Notes under the pieces: model-generated
Told to the model about the DNA's origin: nothing
The model's database searches: none
What the model saw: the letters and a program-made list of their open reading frames with translations, nothing else
Shown: positions 17,790-25,403 of the stretch, one piece after another
Position numbering within the stretch: the stretch's first letter is position 1
Layout: each line of letters starts with the position of its first letter
Translations under genes and position numbers: made by a program
DNA from: Candidatus Hodarchaeota archaeon
Lineage (GTDB): Archaea; Asgardarchaeota; Heimdallarchaeia; Hodarchaeales; YT1-039
NCBI GenBank assembly: GCA_016840025.1
Contig: JAEOTF010000053.1
Location: forward strand, 1 to 33,618
Direction: 5' to 3'
DNA: 33,618 nt

Positions 17790-18200
17790 TTTCACGGTCT
17801 CCAATCGAGGAGTTATTCAGTTTATTCTCGATTATTCTCGTATCGTCGTTTTTCCTCGGGTAAATTTTCCGAGGATACATCGTCGATTCAGTAAGGATTC
17901 TTTGTAGCCCGAACTTAATAAAGCGTACTGAATTCCTTCACATGAAATTATCATAACGTTAAGCAATAGGTCAACTCTCTCTTTTTTTTGAATCGAATTT
18001 AAAACAGATTGATTTCTCGCTTTTATAAACAAGTTTTGACATTTTTATATGAATTCGATTCTGAAAAAAAACTATAAAACATCGAATGCTCTAAGATAGA
18101 AAATTAGAGGGCATCAATACCGAAGACTGGGTGGATTAAAAGCGGTTATTTCCTTTTAGACAATTTTACAGAAATACGGGCAAAAATGCAATCAGAATTA
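17790..18200. other. Long promoter/leader region of the surface protein
   Basis: This ~410-bp stretch holds no convincing gene. On the minus strand it has two TATA-like sites, GTTTATAAAAG (18020-18030) and CATATAAAAATG (18040-18051), which would give a leader of ~205 nt or more. A 10-bp inverted repeat brackets both sites. Confidence 0.5.
17990..18061 (-). promoter_or_regulatory. Inverted repeat flanking the surface-protein TATA boxes
   Basis: GAATCGAATT (17990-17999) and AATTCGATTC (18052-18061) are exact reverse complements. They are bordered outside by T8 and, after TG, by A8, so the symmetry extends. The minus-strand TATA candidates lie between the arms. It may be an operator or an RNA structure; no binding protein is implied by the sequence. 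Confidence 0.45.
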
Positions 18201-18620
18201 CTAATCCCCAATGATTGTTACTATCACTTTTCTTTGGCGTGGATGAATATCCAGCTCAATAAAAGTAATTTGTTGCCAAGTACCCAGAATTAATTTCCCA
18301 TTTCGAATGGGAATGCTTAATGATGGTCCAATGAGAGAAGCACGAACGTGTGAATGTCCATTCCCATCGTGCCAACGTTCGTGATGTTCGTATCGGATGT
18401 TTTTAGAAGCAATTCGTTCTAGCATGTCAGGAAAATCTTCTAATAAACCTGGTTCATATTCAATTGTCGTTAGAGCGCCTGTTGCTCCAGGAACAAAGAG
18501 ATTAACGACACCTAATTGGATTTTTGATTCACCTACCGCTTGAGCTACTCTTGAGGTGAGGTCAACCATAGCAAGCTCTTGTTTCGTCTTAAATGCAATC
18601 TCATGGCAATATGTTGGCAT
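18201..18620 (-). CDS. yjbQ: YjbQ/UPF0047 family protein (secondary thiamine-phosphate synthase type)
   Basis: This ~139-aa soluble protein covers the whole UPF0047 fold. Family landmarks are the opening YCHEIAFKTKQE, a VDLTSRV block, the central VNLFVPGATGALTTIEYE, the metal-site-like DGNGHSHVRASLIGPS, and the closing LILGTWQQITFIELD. E. coli YjbQ shows weak thiamine-phosphate synthase activity, but the physiological role of the family is unsettled. An upstream ATG at 18647 would add nine residues. The ATG at 18620 is preferred because it matches the family start, with GGAG 12 nt ahead. The gene stands alone, upstream of the surface protein and on the same strand, but separated from it by a promoter region. 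Confidence 0.9.
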   Translation of the reverse strand: MPTYCHEIAFKTKQELAMVDLTSRVAQAVGESKIQLGVVNLFVPGATGALTTIEYEPGLLEDFPDMLERIASKNIRYEHHERWHDGNGHSHVRASLIGPSLSIPIRNGKLILGTWQQITFIELDIHPRQRKVIVTIIGD

Positions 18621-19117
18621 AATGAGTGCAGTCTCCTTCTTATGCATTCTAATTTCAAAGTGTAAGCGCCTAAATTTTGTTTAAAAGCACTTTATTATTT
18701 TATTTAACACATTGATTTATAATTTGTCCTCTATGATCCTTGTTTTAATAATGGTAGACCACAACAGCATGAAAAATGAGAGATATAAAATCAATATAAG
18801 AGTTACAATGTATAAACCCCAATTAAGATTTTATTCCCTTGTTCCTCATTAATTTAAACGACTTTGAGCTTATATTATTAAAATGATATAGTTTTAAGTT
18901 TTTACCCAACGAAGAGAGCGAAAAATGCCCTTATGAATAAGTTCATACCGCTACTTGTGCGTATCTATAGTAAGATGACTCCTAAGCTTCCTCTAATTAA
19001 AGAAACAATTAGTTAAGTATAAAAAATATCCGTTTTTCTTGACTATTTACTTTATTAGTCTAATGAAAATCATCGCCATCAATAACCAAATTACTTCCAT
19101 AATTGAGTGAGTTTAAT
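18621..19117. other. Divergent intergenic region
   Basis: About 500 bp of AT-rich DNA lie between the yjbQ-like gene and the Roadblock gene. A TATA-like AGTATAAAAAATA (19016-19028) could start the Roadblock transcript ~70 nt before its ATG. I see no RNA gene or remnant. Confidence 0.35.
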
Positions 19118-19429
19118 ATGAGCAGTTACATCGCCCCTGAAACATTAAAAGCAATCATCAAAAAGTTTGGCGGCCGAGAAGGCGTATACGGTACTCTGAT
19201 CTGTGACCGAGATGGGTTACCGCTTCAATCTGATCTTCCCGCACATGATGCAGAAGCTGTATCTGCTCATGTAGCTAGTTTGGTTGGTAAAGTTGAAAAG
19301 GTAGCTGAAGAAATCGGTCATGGGGAACTTTCATTTGTTACAGTTACCCTTACAGAATCAGAGGTTCTAGTTGCTCCAGAAGAGGATTTTACACTCGTTG
19401 TGCTCCGTAAGAAGAAAGGTGGCAAATGA
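19118..19429 (+). CDS. Stand-alone Roadblock/LC7 domain protein (MglB-like)
   Basis: This 103-aa protein consists of one Roadblock/LC7 domain. It has a first helix (ETLKAIIKKFGGREGV), the strand pair YGTLICDRDGLPLQSDLP, a long second helix (DAEAVSAHVASLVGKVEKVAEEI), then FVTVTLTESEVLVAPEED and FTLVVLRKK. Such proteins dimerise and act as regulators or GAPs of small GTPases (bacterial MglB with MglA; eukaryotic LAMTOR/Roadblock with Rag GTPases). Small GTPases 3.6 kb away are natural candidate partners, though not in the same transcript. The ATG at 19118 is chosen because a GAGTGAG site lies 6 nt upstream and it gives a normal N-terminus; a TTG at 19103 would add five residues. The C-terminus is lysine/glycine-rich. 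Confidence 0.88.
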   Translation: MSSYIAPETLKAIIKKFGGREGVYGTLICDRDGLPLQSDLPAHDAEAVSAHVASLVGKVEKVAEEIGHGELSFVTVTLTESEVLVAPEEDFTLVVLRKKKGGK

Positions 19430-19626
19430 ATAATCTTTCATAGCATGAGAGAGGGTCTACAAGCCTAAAAACTTTTCTCTCTTTTAAAACAACAACTCTT
19501 ACTAGGAAAAATAACTAGAACAAGCCAACACTGATGGATTATTGCTTTTAAACTGATATTCATCTTTTATTTGTTATAAATAATCTTCTTTTATGTTTTA
19601 TATTTCTATTTTCTGAGTAGAGGAAA

Positions 19627-20484
19627 ATGGAGCACATTCTTTGTCTCGCGGACATCCATGGCAATGTTAAAGCTGTGAAAACTCTAAAAAAAGCTTTCAA
19701 AGTTCCCTTTGAATTCCTTCTTTGTGCTGGAGATCTATTAGCAACCACTATCTTTCCTCTGATGGTTCGGTATATTGGATCTCATATGTCCCTATCAAGG
19801 AGAGGTTATGCAAATTGGGTTTACAATGGAGCTGGTCGTCGTACTTTCGAGAGATATCAGCTCATAACAGGTAGAAAAATCCTAACCGAACTTCAATCTA
19901 TCGGAAAACGTATTATTATTGTTCCGGGGAATGTAGACTGCCGAAATGTTCTCTCTATTTTACAAAAAGAGTTTCAAAATAGTCTAAGGGTACTTGATGG
20001 AAATTCAATCAGTCTTGACTCATTCACAATTTCTGGTATAGGTGGTGCCCTACCTTATCTTTCTAAAACAGGTTTATGTGATGGTGAGATTTCAGAAAAG
20101 GATTTCAAAAGGAAAATTACTTTTTTGAAGCATAAAGAATTTCCAAGTGATCAATTAAATATTTTACTGACCCACGAAGCCCCTGCCATTCCAAAGCTTG
20201 CCGATATTACTGTGTTGCCTCAATGTGGTAGTAAAGAATTAGCAAAAATCATTCCAAACTCATGTTTTAGATTGATAATCTCAGGTCATTATCATGAAAG
20301 ACCGGGGTTTATTCAAATTGATAATACTATCTTTCTCAATCCTGGTGCACTTGCTCGTTATCGTTTTAGTGTGATCACAGTTCACCGAAGTCAGATTAAT
20401 GTTCGACTTTTTCAGCTCCCGCCTCCCATTTCTGACTTTACAAATTTCATTTATTCCCTATTAGAGCGTGAAGTAATTCAATGA
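19627..20484 (+). CDS. Calcineurin-like metallophosphoesterase
   Basis: This 285-aa cytosolic protein has all five metal-binding blocks of the family: D9-x-H11 (LADIHGN), D36 (CAGDLL), N in PGNVD, H in LTHEAP, and GHYHE with both histidines. It should hydrolyse phosphate mono- or diesters with two divalent metals. The N-terminal DIHGN and C-terminal GHYHERPG resemble the MJ0936/YfcE-type and archaeal Icc-like groups. A ~60-residue insertion between blocks 2 and 3, including MSLSRRGYANWVYNGAGRRTFER, sets it apart from the smallest members. The substrate is unknown. The gene stands alone, 200 bp behind the Roadblock gene, and converges on the next gene. Confidence 0.9.
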   Translation: MEHILCLADIHGNVKAVKTLKKAFKVPFEFLLCAGDLLATTIFPLMVRYIGSHMSLSRRGYANWVYNGAGRRTFERYQLITGRKILTELQSIGKRIIIVPGNVDCRNVLSILQKEFQNSLRVLDGNSISLDSFTISGIGGALPYLSKTGLCDGEISEKDFKRKITFLKHKEFPSDQLNILLTHEAPAIPKLADITVLPQCGSKELAKIIPNSCFRLIISGHYHERPGFIQIDNTIFLNPGALARYRFSVITVHRSQINVRLFQLPPPISDFTNFIYSLLEREVIQ

Positions 20485-20574
20485 ATATTATATTCTGTGG
20501 CAAGAAACCCCAGTCAGCATTAGCGTGGTGATGGTGTGTTGTTTGTTGTTGTTATTTGTAAGAATATCAAAGGA

Positions 20575-20988
20575 CTACTTTATAGATACTATTTGTCTTG
20601 GTACATGTCCTTTTGAATAGAGAAACGAACATAATTCACCCGATGAAAGAGTAAGGACCGACTGAGAATTTTTTGCTGTTTTCCGGGCTGCATCACTAAA
20701 TTCTGTAGCTAGCACAACTATCCTTGCAACTTCCTTTATATCCTCTGCAATGTTTTCTGCTTGAATAACTACATTAGAGCCGCATTTCCTTGTCCATGGC
20801 TTGACTATCACGCCTGTTCCTCTATTAGTCATTTCTTCTCCTAAAATAAAAAAGGGAAAAGAGTGTTTTCTACCACTTCTACCTACAACTTTCACATTCT
20901 CTTCTATATCCATTTCTTTCGCTTCTGCAAACTGACGAAATAGATCTTTCGTAGCTTCAAGCCGTTTTGCGTAGTCTTCTTCATTCAA
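20575..20988 (-). CDS. Degenerate restriction-endonuclease-fold protein
   Basis: This is a 137-aa soluble protein. An N-terminal helix is followed by VKVVGRSGRKHSFPFFILGE, a strand GTGVIVKPWTRK, then helix NIAEDIKEVARIVVLATEF, then DAARKTAKNSQSVLTLSSGEL. This order (G-SG--H-F, hydrophobic strand ending in VK, helix, strand 'vvlat-f', 'A---A') is that of PD-(D/E)XK/Mrr-like domains. The usual catalytic Asp after H-F is Pro, and the Glu of E-X-K is Ile. Only Lys remains, so an inactive, structural or DNA-binding version is likely. This is judged by eye; fold and inactivity both need profile comparison. It is divergent from the active-looking nuclease at 21468. Confidence 0.6.
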   Translation of the reverse strand: MNEEDYAKRLEATKDLFRQFAEAKEMDIEENVKVVGRSGRKHSFPFFILGEEMTNRGTGVIVKPWTRKCGSNVVIQAENIAEDIKEVARIVVLATEFSDAARKTAKNSQSVLTLSSGELCSFLYSKGHVPRQIVSIK

Positions 20989-21467
20989 ACGCCACTCACC
21001 ACAGTTAATTCACATTATCGAACAAATTAACTGATTCATAGTTCCCTCAAAAATGTTCGCAGTACGTTCTCGAATACAACAGTAGTACAAAAAAGATTGT
21101 TTAGTCTAGTTCCTATTAAATTACAAAAAAGGAGTAATTGTTTTAAAGAGGACACTATTCTTCTCATTCTTAGTAAGATACTCATTTTTTGATATTCTAT
21201 CAAGAAAATATTAACAATTTCGCAATTGATATCTATATATTATGTCTTCTGTTCTAAACAAAACAAAAAGTATACAGATTAATGAGATGAGTTGTTTTGG
21301 CCATGACATGGACTTTCTAATTAATTTAGTATTATTATAATATACGAAGAAGAAAGAAATAACTGTAGAAGAATGCTTTTCAGTACTTCTTTATCACCCT
21401 CTCTAAGCAAAGATTGGCTATCTAATAACAGAATTGGATATTTACCGGCTATTCTAGGAGGTTTTTT
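20989..21467. other. Divergent regulatory region upstream of the nuclease/GTPase genes
   Basis: About 480 bp without a gene. It holds a dyad TTGAT-ATTCT-ATCAA (21189-21203) and a TATA-like ATTATTATAATATA (21330-21343) about 125 bp before the nuclease start. A perfect AGGAGG (21456-21461) with 6-nt spacing selects TTG 21468 as the start. I see no RNA gene. Confidence 0.5.
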
Positions 21468-22652
21468 TTGACAATTTCCTCAAAGGCTTCACGAACATCT
21501 CAAGTTCGTCAGAGAATTCTAAGTTATCTCGATGAAAACCCAGAAATCATCCGCTGTGTACGAGGTTATGAAAAAAATCGGAAAAAAGTATTTTTAAAAC
21601 GTATAGAAACATTTGATGGTTTTTCTATTGATAAAGACATAAACAATGATGGTAGATTATTTCATCATGTAGCTTTACGCGCTGTTCTAAATTTTATCGC
21701 TCAATATCCCAACATTGATCATACGCCTTCTTCTCTTAGATCCCTTTTTTCTGTTCCAACACGACGAAACAGAAAAAAAGGGAAACACTCGGGAAAAACC
21801 CTACGAGACCAAGCTGTCACTTTGAGCATTAATCCCGATAATTTAATTTTTCAAATGCTTATTAACAAGATAAATCGTATTGATATGACCGAACAATATT
21901 CGGAAGCAAAGACTTGTCTTCTTCAAAAGCTCGAGGAAATCAATCAACGGATATCTCCCCCCATTCTGCCACAAAACCTTGATAACGACCATTCAGAACG
22001 CGATCTTAACCGCACAGCAGATTTTATCTCATCTTTTATCACAGATGCCGAATTTATAACTCGTGACCCAGATGAAACACTTGCTCCTGATCTCGTATTT
22101 CGTGTTGACCAGCGGGTTTTCTTTGTTGAATTAAAAGTATGGGATCCTGGTTTTCAATTATTTCTCAAACCTGCGCTTCAGGTTTTCAAATATGCAACTC
22201 ATCCAGGTTCAGACGGAGTGATTTTCATTCTAGCTAATGAGAGTCCAACTCCCACCATTTTTGACCAAATGAAGGGGCGATATTCTGGGAAACAAATATT
22301 CCGGATAGTTAAACGGAATTTTGACAATTTAAGTCAGAAAAATCGAGGAGAAAATTTAGAACTAAAAAAATTACAGAAAATCGGGATTGTTTTGAGAGAT
22401 AAGGGAAATTTATCCGTCCGTGACGAGTGTATCCTACAATCTATTATTGCAGAAATGACATCAGAATCATTAGGCAAAACCAATATGGATATACGGACAG
22501 GAAACCAACTAAAAGATTTACTTCGAAAGCATGAACACACAATTTTCGATATAAATGAATTCAACAAAGAAAATGTAGATAAATACCTTTATTGCGGGCA
22601 AGGAAAAGAGATACCTATTCTCCAAGGGAGAATGTTCTCCTCAATTGAATAA
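21468..22652 (+). CDS. PD-(D/E)XK nuclease-domain protein
   Basis: This 394-aa protein starts at TTG, fixed by AGGAGG six bases upstream. The N-terminal ~190 residues are helical and basic (RRNRKKGKHSGKTLRD near 99-114) and match nothing I recognise. The C-terminal half has an intact nuclease core: LAPD208LVFRV, then VFFVE221LK223VW, the canonical PD-(D/E)XK triad. A helix (LKPALQVFKYATHPG) and strand GVIFILANES follow, as in restriction-endonuclease-like folds. It should bind Mg2+ and cut nucleic acid; specificity is unknown. The gene leads a row of same-strand genes followed by two GTPases with ~85-bp gaps, so it may be co-expressed with them. It could belong to DNA repair, defence, or a GTPase-controlled pathway; the sequence does not decide. 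Confidence 0.78.
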   Translation: MTISSKASRTSQVRQRILSYLDENPEIIRCVRGYEKNRKKVFLKRIETFDGFSIDKDINNDGRLFHHVALRAVLNFIAQYPNIDHTPSSLRSLFSVPTRRNRKKGKHSGKTLRDQAVTLSINPDNLIFQMLINKINRIDMTEQYSEAKTCLLQKLEEINQRISPPILPQNLDNDHSERDLNRTADFISSFITDAEFITRDPDETLAPDLVFRVDQRVFFVELKVWDPGFQLFLKPALQVFKYATHPGSDGVIFILANESPTPTIFDQMKGRYSGKQIFRIVKRNFDNLSQKNRGENLELKKLQKIGIVLRDKGNLSVRDECILQSIIAEMTSESLGKTNMDIRTGNQLKDLLRKHEHTIFDINEFNKENVDKYLYCGQGKEIPILQGRMFSSIE

Positions 22653-22737
22653 CAATAAATAAGTTAATAATAGGGAAACGTATACTCCTTAGCAAACGAC
22701 CTTATTCACGGCTCAACAGCCCATGGAGCGAATATCT

Positions 22738-23691
22738 ATGCCAACAGTCCTCCGTAAACTGTTTAGAAAAAAAGCCCAACAATTTAGCGTTGCCATTTCG
22801 GGTTTGGATCGAGCAGGTAAAACAACTATTGTTAATCGGCTACTTAAACAGACTCACCTTGAAACTGTTAGGACAATGGGTGTGGATCACCGTAAGGTGA
22901 GGTATAGAAATCTAGAATTTGGGATATGGGATCTTGGAGGACAAAAAACATTTCGTGAGTTCATTTGGGCTGAATATTTGCGAATGGCTAAAGCAGTAGT
23001 GTTTGTGATCGATGCAGCCGACACTCGCTTAGTTGAAGCCGCTGAAGCGTTTTGGCAGACAATGGATACTATTCAAGCTGAAGAACAGGAAAAAGGCCGC
23101 AAACTTGTACCAGTACTATTTCTCGCAAATAAGTACGATTTATTCAATGCGCGTCCTTTTGACGCTCTCATTGACGATTTAGACTTAGCTCGCGCTTCTC
23201 GGACTAATCGTCCCATTGGATTATATCAGATCTCTGCTAAGACGGGGGAAGGCTTTTATGATGCCTGGGATTGGTTGAGTAGTGCCTTAACTGGTCCTGG
23301 TAGACAATGGAGTGTATCGATCAGAAGTGTTATGTTATTTGATCTCAGAAAAAAAGATGCAATTGCCTTAGCTTCTTTCGGTTCCGTTGACGACAACACA
23401 ATGGAGATTTTTATGAGTGAGATAGGGAAAATATCCGCTCACCTTGCTCCGCATCCCACAGGGATGGATGTAACCTTTGGTGAAGATCTCCATATGGTCA
23501 CTGTTAAAAGAGACCCCTTTGTCTGTGCAATTATTGAAGATCTTGATGATACTGTTACAAGGGCACGGTTAATATGTGAACGGGTAATAAAACCCATGAT
23601 AGGGCGTAATCCTGGTAATATTTATACATCTGACCAACTAAAGGCCTTTATACGTAGAAACTATCCCATAGACATTTATAAACCTTCTTAA
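22738..23691 (+). CDS. Arf/Ras-like small GTPase with C-terminal longin/roadblock-like domain
   Basis: This ~317-aa protein has all five G motifs. Numbered from the ATG at 22723, G1 is GLDRAGKT (27-34), G2 RTMG with T51, G3 WDLGGQ with D70 and Q74, G4 NKYD (136-139) and G5 SAK (171-173). WDLGGQ and GLD-AGKT are Arf/Sar-type. Residues ~198-295 form a separate domain (SVMLFDLRKKDAIALASFG, helix DNTMEIFMSEIGKISAHL, strands, then DTVTRARLICERVIKPM) laid out like longin/Roadblock sensors. A short C-terminal YTSDQLKAFIRRNYP follows. Such fusions recall Rag/Gtr GTPases, which dimerise through Roadblock domains. The ATG at 22738 is preferred to 22723 because GGAG lies 9 nt before it. There is no lipidation signal. 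It follows the nuclease and precedes another GTPase on the same strand. Confidence 0.88.
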   Translation: MPTVLRKLFRKKAQQFSVAISGLDRAGKTTIVNRLLKQTHLETVRTMGVDHRKVRYRNLEFGIWDLGGQKTFREFIWAEYLRMAKAVVFVIDAADTRLVEAAEAFWQTMDTIQAEEQEKGRKLVPVLFLANKYDLFNARPFDALIDDLDLARASRTNRPIGLYQISAKTGEGFYDAWDWLSSALTGPGRQWSVSIRSVMLFDLRKKDAIALASFGSVDDNTMEIFMSEIGKISAHLAPHPTGMDVTFGEDLHMVTVKRDPFVCAIIEDLDDTVTRARLICERVIKPMIGRNPGNIYTSDQLKAFIRRNYPIDIYKPS

Positions 23692-23776
23692 CCTATATTA
23701 ATCTAAATAGCAGAATGTAGATGCCTTTTCACTCTTACTCTTCTTGCTGAAAATCCTGGCCACTGGTGTTAAAAAG

Positions 23777-25252
23777 ATGTCCACAGGACTCAAAGAAATT
23801 GGAGTAGCAGTGGTCGGTCCTTTTAGAGCAGGGAAGACTTCTATTGTCAATCGAATTATGTTTGGAGAATACTTAAGCACTACTCCTACTGTGGGAATCA
23901 ATTTAAAAGAAATCCGAGGGAAATATGTTCTATTTCGGATCTTTGATCTGCCTGGTCAACCAGTTCTCGCTCGTATGCTCTGGGAGTCTCGTGTAAGGAT
24001 ATCAAGTGGGTTAATTTTCGTTCTAGATGGTTATGCATGTAAACATCAAGAAGGTTATCTTCAGGAAGTTAGTGAGTGGTACTGGCGTGTAATTGAATGG
24101 GCACCTCGAGCAACTCTACTTGTATTGATCAACAAAAGTGATATGGACAGCATTAATCCCTCTGAAATCATTAATGCATTTGGAATAGACCAAGAATCTC
24201 AGAAAAGGGATGATTTATTAATTAAAAGTGTTAGTGCAAAAACGAATGATGGGGTAATGGAAGCATGGGAGTGGTTTACAACAAAAATTCAATTTATGCT
24301 GCCAATTCAATTAAAATCGCTTCATTTATATTCCACTAACGATCCAGACACTCCAATTGATTTAAATCTTGGTTCACATTCCGAAGTTGCTGGTGATTTA
24401 CTTGCAGCATTAGTTTTAGGCATGGATAGCTTCATAGAAGAATCATTATCTTCTTCTCTCTCTGCAGTGAAGATAGGTCAGAATGTGGTTGTTAGTATTA
24501 AAAAAAGTGATGGTAGTTTCTGTTCAGTTATTATTGAGCCATCTGATTTTGCTCCACGCGCTCAAAAGATTGCTCAAGCTGCATTGGACTTTGTTTTCAG
24601 AGAAGGCCTGTTTGAAAAGAAAGATAAAGCACCGGAGAGAATTCGCGCTTTCTTACGAGAGAGCTACCCTCATGATTTACCAAAAGAAGTAAAACGCAAA
24701 GATGAAGTCTGGGAGCGAAATATACATGATATGTTAGAGAAAAAAGAGCTTTTCCTACTTCAAATTTGGGAATTATTGTGTGATAAGCGCTCTATAACTT
24801 CAAATAATATTGCAAAGAGTCTAGAGCTCCCTAAAGATGTTCGTACTCGATTCCGTATCAATCGCAGCCTTTACCAGATTGCTGATGAAGTACAGGAAAA
24901 TGATGGCATTTTGCAATATGCTCCTTCCCTTTTTCGTGGATTTCATTTAGCTTGGCATTTATTATCTCCCTATGAAGTGAAAGAGCTGAAAAGTGATCCC
25001 ATCCTGTCTGCTTGTCGTGACCTTCAAGAAATTCAAATTATTCAAACTCTTCGGGAACAAAGTTGTACAATTCTTGACCTAGCTGAAAAAATTGGCTTTA
25101 CAGAGGCTAGTATCCAACAATTTGAAGTCAATGTACGGGATTTAGCAAACCATTTACGACGTGCTATTGGACGATTAGTTCTCTTTAGAGAACAACAAGA
25201 AGAAGGAATCGTATGGCATCTTACTGATGAAGCTCGACGGCCAACTGTTTAA
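23777..25252 (+). CDS. GTPase / sensor-domain / winged-helix fusion protein
   Basis: This is a protein of ~491 aa from the ATG at 23777 (TTG 23744 would add 11). The GTPase domain comprises GPFRAGKT (14-21), TPTVG (G2, T38), FDLPGQ (D57-Q61; Pro replaces the usual first Gly of DxGGQ), NKSD (119-122) and SAK (153-155). Residues ~179-278 are a longin/roadblock-like domain (LKSLHLYSTNDPD, helix SEVAGDLLAALVLGMDSFI, FCSVIIEPSDFAPRAQKIAQAALDFV). A linker (AFLRESYPHDLPKEV) parallels the C-terminal tail of the preceding GTPase. Two helix-turn-helix/winged-helix-like regions follow: 324-380 (SITSNNIAKSLELPKDVRTRF) and ~418-483 (CTILDLAEKIGFTEASIQQFE). The combination implies nucleotide-dependent control of DNA or RNA binding, or of complex assembly, and is unusual for a small GTPase. 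It sits 85 bp behind the first GTPase. Confidence 0.85.
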   Translation: MSTGLKEIGVAVVGPFRAGKTSIVNRIMFGEYLSTTPTVGINLKEIRGKYVLFRIFDLPGQPVLARMLWESRVRISSGLIFVLDGYACKHQEGYLQEVSEWYWRVIEWAPRATLLVLINKSDMDSINPSEIINAFGIDQESQKRDDLLIKSVSAKTNDGVMEAWEWFTTKIQFMLPIQLKSLHLYSTNDPDTPIDLNLGSHSEVAGDLLAALVLGMDSFIEESLSSSLSAVKIGQNVVVSIKKSDGSFCSVIIEPSDFAPRAQKIAQAALDFVFREGLFEKKDKAPERIRAFLRESYPHDLPKEVKRKDEVWERNIHDMLEKKELFLLQIWELLCDKRSITSNNIAKSLELPKDVRTRFRINRSLYQIADEVQENDGILQYAPSLFRGFHLAWHLLSPYEVKELKSDPILSACRDLQEIQIIQTLREQSCTILDLAEKIGFTEASIQQFEVNVRDLANHLRRAIGRLVLFREQQEEGIVWHLTDEARRPTV

Positions 25253-25266
25253 TATCGTAACAAAAT

Positions 25267-25378
25267 ATGTAGTCATTTGACTACCTTTGAATACCTGTGA
25301 CTACATGTTTGATAACTTAACTCCCTGAAGAAGATTGTTTCTTGAAAATTTTGATAACGTTTGATTATATTTGATAAG
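25267..25378. repeat. Two clusters of 10-bp-phased repeats between convergent GTPase genes
   Basis: Three consecutive 10-mers, TTTGACTACC, TTTGAATACC and TGTGACTACA (25276-25305), are followed after ~43 bp by TTTTGATAAC, GTTTGATTAT and ATTTGATAAG (25349-25378). TTTGA recurs at one-helical-turn spacing. The first cluster also offers competing hairpins: ATGTAGTCA (25267-25275) can pair with TGACTAC (25278-25284) or TGACTACAT (25298-25306). This could be a protein-binding array or a bidirectional terminator. Confidence 0.6.
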
Positions 25379-25403
25379 AAAATCAGCAACAGTTGCTTAC
25401 CCG

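Noticed and set aside
17832..18032. 66-codon minus-strand frame in the surface-protein leader
   Set aside because: It overlaps the promoter and leader region, has no ribosome-binding site, and its sequence is not protein-like.
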